From assembly GCF_000611645.1 (NCBI RefSeq), contig NW_014013251.1, positions 1-24,121 on the forward strand: a stretch of DNA of 24,121 bases. Direction: 5' to 3'. The translations under genes were made by a program, and so were the position numbers. Within the stretch, counting starts at the first letter, position 1, and every line of letters starts with the position of its first letter. Of this stretch, positions 11,624 through 21,181 are shown piece after piece. This DNA comes from Monoraphidium neglectum. Taxonomy: Eukaryota > Chlorophyta > Chlorophyceae > Sphaeropleales > Selenastraceae. The notes below the pieces were generated by a model, which was not told where the DNA came from, ran no database searches, and saw nothing but the letters and a program-made list of their open reading frames with translations.

Positions 11624-11685
11624 ACTCTCACGGGCCTATATGTAGGGATTACGGCATATTTGTAATCCTGCGAATCTCACACGCG
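11624..11685 (+). promoter_or_regulatory. conserved leader box, unit 4
   Basis: The block has tctcacgggcctata, a gattacggcatatttgtaat core and tctcacacgcg. It lies 475 nt before the ATG at 12160, the same distance as in unit 2. The function is unproven. Confidence 0.4.
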
Positions 11686-11761
11686 CTTTGATCCTGAGAT
11701 ACGGTGCTATAGTAACAAGCGGCCCAAGCTCCACAAAGTCATACGGTCGAGGCCTCAGGTG

Positions 11762-11818
11762 ATGACGGTCAGGAAGGGCTGCAGGCAAGCCGTGGCGGAG
11801 GCAGCGGCTGCAGCATGA
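11762..11818 (+). other. upstream short ORF, unit 4
   Basis: 18 codons plus stop (MTVRKGCRQAVAEAAAAA), at the same place as in units 3 and 5. Confidence 0.3.
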
Positions 11819-12159
11819 CAGCAGATCGGCACCGCAGCGACGAGCATGGAGCGGGCCGCGAGCGCGCCCCCGGGGCAGGCAGCATGGGGAGCCGCTGCAT
11901 GCCATGGGCATAATGCTGAGAGTCAGGGCGATGTTTGGGGGTGCTGCTGTGGAGGGTGCAGGCTTAGGATGGGGTAGGGCCACGCCGCAGACATTCAGGC
12001 TGCAGCAGGCCGAGCGCGAATTGCTTCTTACGACAACACTGAGGAGACCCACCGCCAACCCCACCACCGCTTCCATTCCACTTCAAGAATTAGCGGCGGC
12101 TCTTCAAGAGCAGCCAGCACGGGCGCCTGAGCCAGCCGTCACTGCAGGCAGCCGGCGGC

Positions 12160-12189
12160 ATGGCGGCCGACAGCGAGAGAGGATGCGGC

Positions 12190-12268
<79 letters not shown>

Positions 12269-13419
12269 GCAGCAGCAGCAGCAGCAATGGTGACGAACAC
12301 CCTGTCATGCCGCGCACATCCAAGGGGGCCGACATGGAGCCGCCTGCAGACACGGCCGCCCCCACTGGTCTCAGCCACCCAGACTTGCTGGCGGCCATCT
12401 TTGAGCAGCTGCCGCCCGTCGAGCAGTGCGCCACGATCTGCGCTCTCAGCCGCGCCTGGCGGCGGTGGGCGGCGCCAAAGCGCGCTGCCCTGCGGGGCGC
12501 GGCACCCCCCGAATCCTGCTCCTACTGGAGTAATGAGCGGCTAGCGGCGTTCACGCTGCCGCTGTGGTATGTGATGGATCAGTGGCCGCGGCTGACAGAG
12601 ACACAGCGGTATGGGGCGGCCCTCCGCGCTGCGGCACACGGCGACGTCGAAACCCTGCGCTTCGCGCGCCACGCCGGCTGCCGTGTAGACGCGCCCGTGT
12701 GCCACGCGGCCGCGAGTGGCGGCCACTTGGCCGTGGTGCAGTGGGCGCATGGCGCAACAGGGTGCCCGTTGACCACTTGGACGGGCGCCTCGGCCGCATA
12801 CGGCGGACACTTGCAGCTGCTGCGGTGGCTGCGCGGCGCCGGCTGCCCTTGGGACGAGTGGACATGTGCAGCGGCTGCACATGGCGGGCACTTAGAGCTG
12901 CTGCGCTGGGCGCGCGGCGCCGGCTGTCCCTGGGACGAGCTCACGTGCGACCTGGCGGCGGGCGCGGGCCGGCTGGCGGTGCTGCAGTGGGCTCATGCAG
13001 CCGGCTGCCCCTGGGACTATCGGACGTGCGAGGCGGCGGCGCAGGGCGGGCACTTAGAGCTGCTGCGCTGGGCGCGGGGCGCCGGCTGCCCCTGGGACCA
13101 GCGCACGTGCCAGGCCGCAGCGCGGGGGGGACATTTAGAGCTGCTGCAGTGGGCGCGCAGCGCTGGCTGCCCCTGGGGCGCAGACCTGTGCGTGTCGGCC
13201 GCCGCATTCGGACACCTCCACATTCTGACTTGGGCGCGCGCTGCTGGCTGCCCCTGGGACGAGCACACGTGCGAGCTTGCGGCGCGCTGCGGCCGCCTCG
13301 ACGTGCTGCGCTGGGCGCGCGACGCAGGCTGCCCTTGGAATCGCAATCGGTGCCTCAAGGCGGCGCAGGGGTCGTCGCACGGCACTGTCGTCGAGTGGAT
13401 CGGCGGCCAGCCGGAATAG
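12160..13419 (+). CDS. F-box-like / CPW ankyrin-like repeat protein, copy 4
   Basis: A 419-residue intact single-exon gene. The ATG at 12160 is in the conserved context (cggcATGGCGG). Order: MAADSERGCGG; AGC-coded tract (12193-12285, 30 Ser with one Gly); F-box-like domain at about residues 70-110 (GLSHPDLLAAIFEQLPPVEQ, AWRRWAAPKRAAL); linker LPLWYVMDQWPRLTETQRYG; a degenerate unit (HAGCRVDAPVC); eight repeats, the first with a one-residue insertion (GATGCPLTTWTG); and the cap EWIGGQPE. It shares the order of repeat types with copy 3, for example HAAGCPW in the fourth repeat. The inferred role is the same as for the other copies. Confidence 0.9.
12193..12285 (+). repeat. (AGC)n microsatellite coding poly-Ser, copy 4
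   Basis: 31 codons, 30 AGC and one GGC near the 3' end. Confidence 0.92.
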
Positions 13420-13701
13420 CTGCTGCGCCGCCACCGTTGCGTCCTCCCAGGCTCCTGCTGTGTTCATCGCCTGAACGGCGTCAGGCGGGCTTCTGTCATT
13501 ATGTGCAGCAGGGTTGGGGTGTCGCGCGGGGGCACACACATGTCACGTTTGGCCGGCCTATGGCGTCACGCGCCGCCGCCAAGTCTGGCGAGGCGCTGGC
13601 ACCCCATTTATCATACCCGCTGTTACGCATAAATTGAATCATTTGTCAACCTTTCAGGCTTTTTGGGGTGTTGATGTTTGGGAGACAAGCTTGTGAGCAA
13701 C

Positions 13702-13706
13702 TGTAA
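13702..13706 (+). terminator. possible polyadenylation signal TGTAA, copy 4
   Basis: TGTAA lies 282 nt after the stop at 13419. The same place after copy 3 reads TGTAT, so the motif may not be fixed across the family. Confidence 0.35.
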
Positions 13707-14149
13707 ACGCTGGTGGTTGAATCACTTATGTGGCCGGCCGGCCAAGTGTCTGCAACAAGCCATCAGCATTTTTGGTAGGTGCAGATCGTTGGCCTGAGCT
13801 AGGGGTGGAAGAGACCTAACAGCCCAGATTGCGGCGCTGGGGGAGCTGCCTGCCTATTCAATGGCCCGCAGCGCAGTGCAGGGTACATATGGACACCTGC
13901 ATGCCAGCCGTGCTGATGGCTCTGACTGCTACTGGGACCCCTTAAATTGGCTATAGACAGGCTCCTCCAGCAAGCGACGTCAGTCACCTCCAGCAAGCTC
14001 TAGCTGGGCGCAAGATTTAATGAGGCACGGGCGCAACGGCTCATCGACTCATCGACAGCAACACCGAAATGCCGCGACGCCTCTGGCCGCAGCTGCCCGT
14101 GCTTTGCCATACCGTACATCCCACCGATATCACTTGCATACCCGTGCGG

Positions 14150-14209
14150 TGATTCTCCAGCCTATCCGTTGGGATTACGGAATATTTGTGAAGCTGCAGA
14201 TCACTTTTG
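14150..14209 (+). promoter_or_regulatory. conserved leader box, unit 5 (diverged)
   Basis: It reads gattacggaatatttgtga where units 2 and 4 read gattacggcatatttgtaat, so TGTAA is lost. It ends 461 nt before the ACG at 14670. Confidence 0.35.
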
Positions 14210-14281
14210 AAACTGCAATACGATGCGATAGGGACAGGCAGCCCCAGTGTTTGTGGAGTAACACGCTCCCGGTCTGAGGTG

Positions 14282-14338
14282 ATGACGGTGAGGACTGGCT
14301 GCAGGCAAGCCATAGCGGCGGCAGCGGTCGCAGCCTGA
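14282..14338 (+). other. upstream short ORF, unit 5
   Basis: 18 codons plus stop (MTVRTGCRQAIAAAAVAA), at the same place as in units 3 and 4. Confidence 0.3.
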
Positions 14339-14669
14339 CAACAGGTTGCAGCAAGAGCATCGAGCGGGCCGCGAGAACGCTGGTGGAGGGAGCTTGGGGC
14401 GCCGCTGCATGCCCTGGGCATGATGCTGACAGCCGGGGCCGTGCCAAGGAAAGCCGCTGTCGAGCTAGTGTGGCGTAACGCCGCAAACGTCTAGGCTGCA
14501 GGGGACGAGCGCTCCTTGTGACGACAACGTAAAGGACAGATTGCGCCGCCCCCGCAGCCACTTTTGCTGCGCCGCCACTTTTTCCCATCATTCCAACCCA
14601 TTCCAGGGAGCAGCGGCGCCTAGCCAAGAGCAGCCAGGACGAGCGCCCCAGCAACAGGCAGCCGGCTGT

Positions 14670-14741
14670 ACGGCTGATTCCAATAGCCACAGAAACGGCG
14701 AGGGCGTTCGCAACGGCAGCAGCAGCAGCAGCAGCAGCAGC

Positions 14742-14776
<35 letters not shown>

Positions 14777-15749
14777 AGATGGCGAGCACCCCATAATGCC
14801 ACCCACATCCAAGGGGGGCGACATGGAGCCGCCTGCAGACACGGCCGCCCCCACTGGTCTTAGCCACCCAGACTTGCTGGCGGCCATCTTTGAGGGCCTG
14901 CCGCTTGGCGAGCAGTGCGCCACAATCGGCGCTCTCAGCCGCGCCTGGCGGCGTTGGGCTGCCCCAAATCGCGCCGCCCTGCGAGTACGCGCCCCGCCCT
15001 CCATGTACTGCTTTGATTCGCGTTACGAGCGGCTGGCGGCGGCGTTCGCACTGCCGCTGTGGTATGTGATGGATCGGTGGCCGCGCCTGAGAGAGAAGCA
15101 GCGGTCGAGGGCGGCCGTCCGCGCCGCAGTCCATGGCGAGGTTGAGATGCTGCGCTTCGCGCGCCGCGCTGTCAACAGCTGGGACTTGTCCGTGTGCCAT
15201 GCGGCCGCAAGCTGCGGACACTTGGAGCTTCTGCTGTGGCTGCGCGGCGCCGGCTGTCCTTGGGACGAGTGGACATGTGAGGCGGCTGCACAGGGCGGGC
15301 ACTTGGAGCTGCTGCAGTGGCTGCGCAGCGCCGGCTGTCCCTGGGACGAGAACACCTGCGACTTGGCGGCGCTCGGGGGCCAGCTGACGGTGCTGCAGTG
15401 GGCTCATGCAGCCGGCTGCCCGTGGCACACGGGGACGTGCGAGGCGGCGGCGCGGCGCGGGCACCTGAACTTGCTGAAGTGGCTGCGCGGCGCTGGCTGC
15501 CCCTGGGACGAGGCCACGTGCGCTTCCGCGGCGCGCGGGGGGGAATTGAAGGTGCTTCAGTGGGCGCGCGGCCCTGGCTGCCCCTGGGACAAGCGCACCT
15601 GCGAGGCCGCGGCGGCCAGCGGCCGCCTCGAGCTGCTCCGATGGGCGCGCGGCGCGGGCTGCCCTTGGGACCGCACGATGTGCCGCAAGCAGGCGCTGGC
15701 GTCGTGCCACTGCTCCGTTGCTGTGTGGATTGACCGCCAGCGAGAGTAG
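14670..15749 (+). CDS. F-box-like / CPW ankyrin-like repeat protein, copy 5, conserved ATG replaced by ACG
   Basis: The reading frame is intact, but the position aligned with the ATG of copies 1-4 reads ACG (caggcagccggctgtACGgct). The frame is open back to a TAG at 14466 with no ATG, and the first in-frame ATG is at 14796, after the Ser tract. Translation from ACG would give 359 residues, and from 14796 it gives 317, still with the whole F-box-like domain (GLSHPDLLAAIFEGLPLGEQ, 14856 onward). The Ser tract is 14718-14774 (18 Ser, 1 Gly). There are six full 27-residue repeats, the fewest in the array, and a cap ending VWIDRQRE. Options are non-AUG initiation, the internal ATG, an unseen upstream exon, or a silenced copy. 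Lack of stops or frameshifts argues against old decay. Confidence 0.72.
14718..14774 (+). repeat. (AGC)n microsatellite coding poly-Ser, copy 5
   Basis: 19 codons, 18 AGC and one GGC. It is the shortest tract of the five. Confidence 0.9.
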
Positions 15750-16055
15750 CTGACGCGCCGCAGCTGCCTTGTCCCAGGCCTCTGCTGTGAATCTCGCCTT
15801 TACGGCGTCAAGCGGGCTTCAATTGAATAGCACGACTGCGTTGTTGCGCAGGGGCACACATATCTCGTCTTTGGCCACACTGTTGGGTCGCAAGCAGCCG
15901 CTGACCTGGCAACGCGGCGACATGTCACTCACACTGTATGCAATCAGCTGAAACACTTGTCAACATCCGGGCTTCTTGGGCTTTTTCCGAGAGGCATGCG
16001 TTTGAGTATCTATGAATGTCGGTGGTTGACCGCTTTTGGCCGGCCAAGTGTTTGC

Positions 16056-16440
16056 AACAAGCCATCAGCACGAGTGTGCGCTTCTGAAATGTTCTCAGAC
16101 AGTGTGCTCAAACTAGGCTTTCAAGGGTTTTAAGGTACCAGCCTGCACTGAGCCCCCCACACACAGCCATTGGCGCGGCGTTCATCCACTTCACCATACT
16201 AACCCCGATCTAAATTAGTGATGAGCCAAACTTGCGTGGATTTTAAGCTGCCTGCCTGTGCGATGGGCCGCCGCGCATCCGATAGTAGAGCGGAGCAGAC
16301 CAGGCGCTGGGCACCCAGTATGCGTAAAGGACGTGCGCAGGGGTCAGGAGTGGGCAGCAGCTGCAACGGAGGGGTGGGTGCGCAAAGCGTACGGTATCAG
16401 CCAGCTATCAGTGTGCATGAAAAAGCTCAATGACTGGTGG
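16056..16440 (+). repeat. truncated sixth unit (leader only)
   Basis: It starts with the unit landmark caacaagccatcagca (about 16058), followed by a diverged caaactagg block. It then matches the unit 3 leader at about 8500-8610: gcgcaggggt...gtgggc, ggtgggtgcgcaaagcgtacggtat against gatgtgtgcacagagggtat, and the pair ccagctatcagtgtgcat / ccagctacaagtgtgcat. No F-box or repeat codons follow. The remaining sequence to 16768 shows no gene and should hold the promoter and leader of the next gene. Confidence 0.55.
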
Positions 16441-16768
16441 AAAGCTTGCGAGCGCGGCAGCAGTGCCAGCTTCATGGGTGTGCGTGGGTTGTGCGGGTGT
16501 GGTTGCCCGCCCAGTGTAGGCGTCAGGTCCTGGCCCAGCCAGAAGCGGCACCTCGGCCGGGAGCTGCCGGCAGCCCGTGGGGCGCCCGTGACTCTACTTG
16601 AATACCAAGGTATATCTACTCACTTTAAATCTTTTCAACACTTTCATCATCGACCATCCCGCGCGCCTCTTTCTCGAACGGATTGCTCGACACCCGCCGG
16701 ACCCTCCCGGAGCTGCATCAGACACCCGACTTGAGAACCATCACCCTCGCTCGCCATAAGCATCAGCC

Positions 16769-17356
16769 ATGTCGCGCTCCAGATCCACCATCGCAGCCGC
16801 GGCGCTGCTGCTGCTCCTCGCAGCTGCCCGCTGCGTCCAGGCAGCGGCAGCGGGCCCCCCTTCCGACGCACCCGCCCGCGGGCGGCAGCTCCAGGCCTGG
16901 CGGCTGCGCCTGAAGAAATCAAAGAGCAGCGCCAACACCACCACAGCCGCCATCACCGCGTCCAGCGCTGCCAACACCACCGCGACCCCCTCTCCCGCGG
17001 TCACCATCCCTTCCTTGCTGGCCAACAACTCGGCCGCCGTCGACAACGCCACCGCCACTTCCGCCGACAACGGCACTGTGGGCGCGTCTGCCCTCTCCCC
17101 CGGCAAGAAGTTCAGCCGCGACGCCCTCATCGCCTCTGACCTCAACGCCGTCCTCGTCACCGCCTTCAACGTGCTGCGCGCGTCGTTCCTGCTGGCCACC
17201 CCCTTTGCGTCGGCGGCGCAGGCGGGCGAGGTGACCATCGGCGCCTCCTGGGGCCTCAACATGGTGGGGCTGCTCATGCAGATGGGCGCGGCGGGCACAG
17301 ACCTGGCCACCAAGATTGAGAAGTTTGTGGCCGACGCCGCCGCCCCCGCCGGCTGA
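16769..17356 (+). CDS. small secreted protein of unknown function (paralog of 1317-1778)
   Basis: A 195-residue single-exon protein. The ATG at 16769 (catcagccATG) is in the same local context as the paralog's start (cagccATG). Signal peptide: MSRSRST, a hydrophobic Ala/Leu core, and a likely end near RCVQA, about residue 25. The linker is longer than in the paralog, rich in Thr/Ser/Ala/Asn, with several N-glycosylation sites (NTT twice, NNS, NAT, NGT). The C-terminal domain opens with KKFSRDALIASD and ends AAGTDLATKIEKFVAD, matching the paralog without gaps. The family is not recognised. The shared C-terminal domain is the conserved part, and the glycosylation-rich linker differs in length. 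It lies just beyond the F-box array. Confidence 0.8.
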   Translation: MSRSRSTIAAAALLLLLAAARCVQAAAAGPPSDAPARGRQLQAWRLRLKKSKSSANTTTAAITASSAANTTATPSPAVTIPSLLANNSAAVDNATATSADNGTVGASALSPGKKFSRDALIASDLNAVLVTAFNVLRASFLLATPFASAAQAGEVTIGASWGLNMVGLLMQMGAAGTDLATKIEKFVADAAAPAG

Positions 17357-18870
17357 ACGCGCCGCGGCCGGGCGTTTCTTACAGTTTTGTGCGAGAGATG
17401 CAACATGATGCCCAAAAGGTTTGCTGCTTGCAAGTTTGGATATCGATCGAGGCCGTTTGATGTGACTGTGACACCGCCCACAGAGCCGCCCCGTGCTCCC
17501 ATCGCCCCTACCTTGCTTCCCCGGTGACTGGCCCCAACAGCCTTCACCTTGCAATTTTTGCTGGCAACAGCCCTGTTGCCTCAGCGAACTGAATTGACCT
17601 TTTTGCCTCGAGCAGCGTTGACTGACCTTTTGACACGCGCCTGACTACCTGCTGTACCCCCTTACTGACGGCGCATGCCATCCCCACTACCGCCTTGACC
17701 GCCCGCAACCCACCCCTCTGGTCGGTCGTGTGTGGCATTTTGGAAACTCAACTTAAGCCCCGTGTGAGGGCGGCTGCTGCGCGCCTGCCATTTGCGGCGC
17801 ACGTGGCGCTGGTGAGACGAGTGGCGAGCGCCTAGGACTTGCTGAGCCGACCTGCTATGCAATGCACGTGCCTTTCTGTAACATGGAAAAGCTGTCGTGT
17901 GCACGCGGCAGCGCAATTACACAGTTTGGCACAATCGGGGGGCCTAGCCAATGGCAGCCGCCAAGCCAGGCCGGCTGGACACAATTCTGGCATAATCTTG
18001 ACAGGCGGCACATGCAAATGCCTGATGAACAACTGTTGACCCTTGTATAGACATCTGTACTGTGCCCCAAAAGGCCGGCAGCCCCGTATAACCCTGCAGG
18101 CACGCCAATTCCCAAATTAGGCACCCGGCTCACACATGGGCGCAAAATCTACAAGCGGCCCAGGCCAAGCCAACAGCCTCAGTGGGCCGCAAACAGCACC
18201 AGGTGCATGCATTGGGGAAATCAGGGCTGCGTGGGAGTGTCTGTAGGGGCGGGTGGCACATGAGCGCCAAGCACAATGAGGGCGCGGCACGGTGCGCCCC
18301 CAGTACGCGCACCCTGGCGCGACCCCGGCAATCGACCAAGCAAGCAAAGCCCAGGCGGGGCCATGGGAGCCGGTGAGTGCCCACGTCGTTCCAAAAACTC
18401 AACAGCGACAGCGTGGGCTCGAGAAACCCCTTTGTGTGAGCAGATCCAAATGAGAAGCTGGAGAGCAGCTACCGACCGACTTGAAGTGGAATGCGTGGAT
18501 CGCCGTGTACCGATCTTGAGGGCAGCGATTTTCTAGGTAGAGACAAGGCATAATATGGTAACCGGTGTGGGTGACATATACGTTGATATATAAGCATTGG
18601 ATCAGCGCACCGCCAGGGCAGGGGGGCGGGGCGGGGGGCCGCGTTTGCAGACCTCGACTTCAGGGCTGGCGCCAGGGGACACGCGCCCTCCCCGCCTCGC
18701 GCTGTCCCTTCCACCTCCTTGGCCCCGCGGCCGCCCCGTCCCCTGAGCACCCGGCGCGACCGCAATGGCCTGAGGGGCGCGCAGCCTAAAAACACGGCCT
18801 CCATCGCCGCGCCCCCGCGGCCGAGCGTCGAAGCTGCGCCCCTGCCACCGCGCCTGGCGCTCAGCAGCGC
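17357..18870. other. convergent intergenic region with no convincing gene
   Basis: It lies between the plus-strand secreted-protein gene and the minus-strand transporter, so both 3' UTRs should fall here. TGTAA occurs on the plus strand at 17877-17881, far from the stop. On the minus strand the nearest TGTAA is at about 17915-17920. A TATATAAG at 18587-18594 (plus) has no clear gene after it. Open frames here lack recognisable motifs and are read as chance. Confidence 0.45.
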
Positions 18871-19076
18871 TCAGCGGCGCTCGCGGCGGGCGGCCACGAG
18901 CATGGCTCCGAAGGTGAGCAGGTGGCAGGCGATGAGGTATGCGACGAGGATGACGACGCTCATCCAGAAGGGGCGCGAGAACTGGAAGTACTCGAGGATG
19001 GAGTTGGTGTCGACGACGCAGTTCTTGTCGGGGTTGGAGAAGAAGAACTTGACCTGTATGAGTGTCAGAGTGTTTT

Positions 19077-19116
<40 letters not shown>

Positions 19117-21125
19117 TGTTGTTGTGGGGGGCTGGCCGCGGCGAGCATAGCAGGAATCAGGATTCTGCGGCAAAAGCACCCCAAGGGTCAAGGCAATCCA
19201 ATGACACTGATCTGCAGCCCTGCCGGCCGACCGCAGGTTCAAGCGTGTCAACCCGGTGCATCACGCCGCGTCGCCATTAATATCAGATCTGAGAGTTCAG
19301 ATCACGCCGGCTGGCCCCGCGCACCTGGCTCCTCTGGGAGGAGGACGAGTTGGGGAAGGCGCCCAGCAGGAAGGCGAGCTGGCTGTCGCTAAGGCCCTGG
19401 GCGCAGGACAGCACGCCATCCCTGAACTCGTTGATCGCCACAGCCTCAAAGCTGGGGGGGTTCCGGGGTTGGGGGGTGTTCCGAGGTTGGGTCGAGGGAT
19501 GTGGTGAGTTGTGAGTTGGGGTCGTTTGGGTGGAGTGTGTGTAGGTGTGTATGTGTGAACCCGTTATGAGTGCGTGTTTGGGCAAGCGTTTGCATGTGCT
19601 CTCGCGCTTGAGACTCTTCAAACAGCCTGGAATAACGCGTCCCGCCCTGGTGATGTCACCGTGACGTCACCATCATCGGGCCCCACCTGTAGTAGGTGGC
19701 GCTGATGTACCTCAGGTAGGTCAGCCAGTAGTTCAGCACCTGGGGGGGGGGGGCGGTTTCAACAATTTAATGAAGAAATAGGTAGGAATTGTGTATTTGG
19801 GACAATCATGTGTGGGAAAAACGGGTGTAAAAATCGAGGGGCCGAGGCTGGGGCTCAACCGGCTTGTGGAGGCACTGATGGCTCGAAGGATCCAGCCTGT
19901 TCGGGCGGCCGCCGGCCGGGGCCCAAGCGCGCTCGGCAGCGGCGCGAGGGGCGCCGGCTCGCAGCCTCGCGGGGGGGAAGATCCCTAATGATTTCGTTCC
20001 CCGCAGGGGCCCCGGCTGCAAGTTCCCCCGTTTCGGTTGTTGCCGAAAGCTCCAACCTCGGGGAACACGATGAAGAAGCCTGAGAGCAGCAGCTGGATGG
20101 TGGTCCAGAGGATGGACATCATGAAAGCCACGTCCTGGTTGGGCGCAAACACGGCGCACGCGTGGAGCACCTGCGGCGGGAGGAGGGGATTTGGGTGTGT
20201 GGGTGGGGCCGGGACAGCTGGATCTGGGGGCTGGGGGGAAGGGGCGTTGGCAAAGAAGGCGTTGGCAAAGAAGGCGTTGGCAAAGAACGCGTGGGCTCGC
20301 AGGCGTGGGCGCGCGGGGTGCGGCGCGGGAAGGGGCTCAGTTGCGTGCGCGCGCGGCTGCTGTCGTTCTTGCGCAAACGAGGTTGTTTTACCCAAGTTTG
20401 GTTGGGTGGCGCGAAACGAGCAACAAGGGCCTCCTGGGCGGACTGCGACACAAGACCCTTCAACTATTGTGCAAGCCGTTAGGTAAAACAAGGAGCGGGA
20501 CAAGCACTTCGCGCCCGCTGAAAGCAGCTCTTGAGGTCTGCCGCCACAAACCTGTGAGGCGATGAGGAACATGAGGGTGTTGATGAGGCCGCTCTTGAGG
20601 ATCGGCACCGCGCCGTGGCGCAGCCCCGCCATGCCGTACACGATGAAGCCGAAGACCAGCGCCGAGATGATCTGGAACGGCGTGATGGCCGTGATCTGGG
20701 TGTTTCGAGGCGGGGTTGGGGCGGCAGGGAGGGTGAACCGTTGATGCGTGCGAGACTCAAAAGGGGTGTTGGATTTCAAATTGTCCACAGGACAGGCCAG
20801 AAACAAAGAAAAGGGCCGCAGTCGAGGGGGCGCCAAGCACAGGGATTCGGGCCCTTGCAATCGGGTGTCGGATGACTCAGATGACAACTCAGATTGCAGA
20901 TCGTGGATCAGATCGCGGGTCGCGGACCCCGAGGACCCCCAAAGGCGCGCCTTTGCGAGGTAGTAGGCGAGGGGGCGGTACAGCTGGCTCGACGCGTCGC
21001 TGAGGTAGAACTTCTTGTCGGCGCTGTAGAGGCCGGCGCTGATGTAGGGCATCAGGCAGTAGAAGGAGAGCAGCATGTACACCAGGTTCAGGCGGCTGCG
21101 GGCGCTGTCGGCGGTGAACTGCGGC

Positions 21126-21181
<56 letters not shown>

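Larger units (their letters stand above)
10985..13752 (+). repeat. tandem unit 4 of the array
   Basis: It runs from the landmark at about 10987 (cacaagccgtcagcac...gagttaggg) to about 13752. It holds an internal duplication (about 11225-11345 against 11455-11575), the leader box 11624-11685, the short ORF 11762-11818 and gene copy 4. Confidence 0.7.
13753..16055 (+). repeat. tandem unit 5 of the array
   Basis: It runs from the landmark at about 13755 (caacaagccatcagca...gagctaggg) to the next at about 16058. It holds the leader box 14150-14209, the short ORF 14282-14338 and gene copy 5. It is the shortest unit, partly because copy 5 has the fewest repeats. Confidence 0.7.

Noticed and set aside
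14175..15710. A 511-codon minus-strand open frame opposite copy 5, and similar long antisense frames opposite copies 1-4
   Set aside because: They mirror the GC-rich repeat codons of the sense genes, with poly-Ala or poly-Leu where the sense strand has AGC repeats. They carry no family motif.
17839..18402. Several short open frames in the convergent region
   Set aside because: Overlapping in many frames, no motif, no signal peptide, and placed where 3' UTRs are expected.
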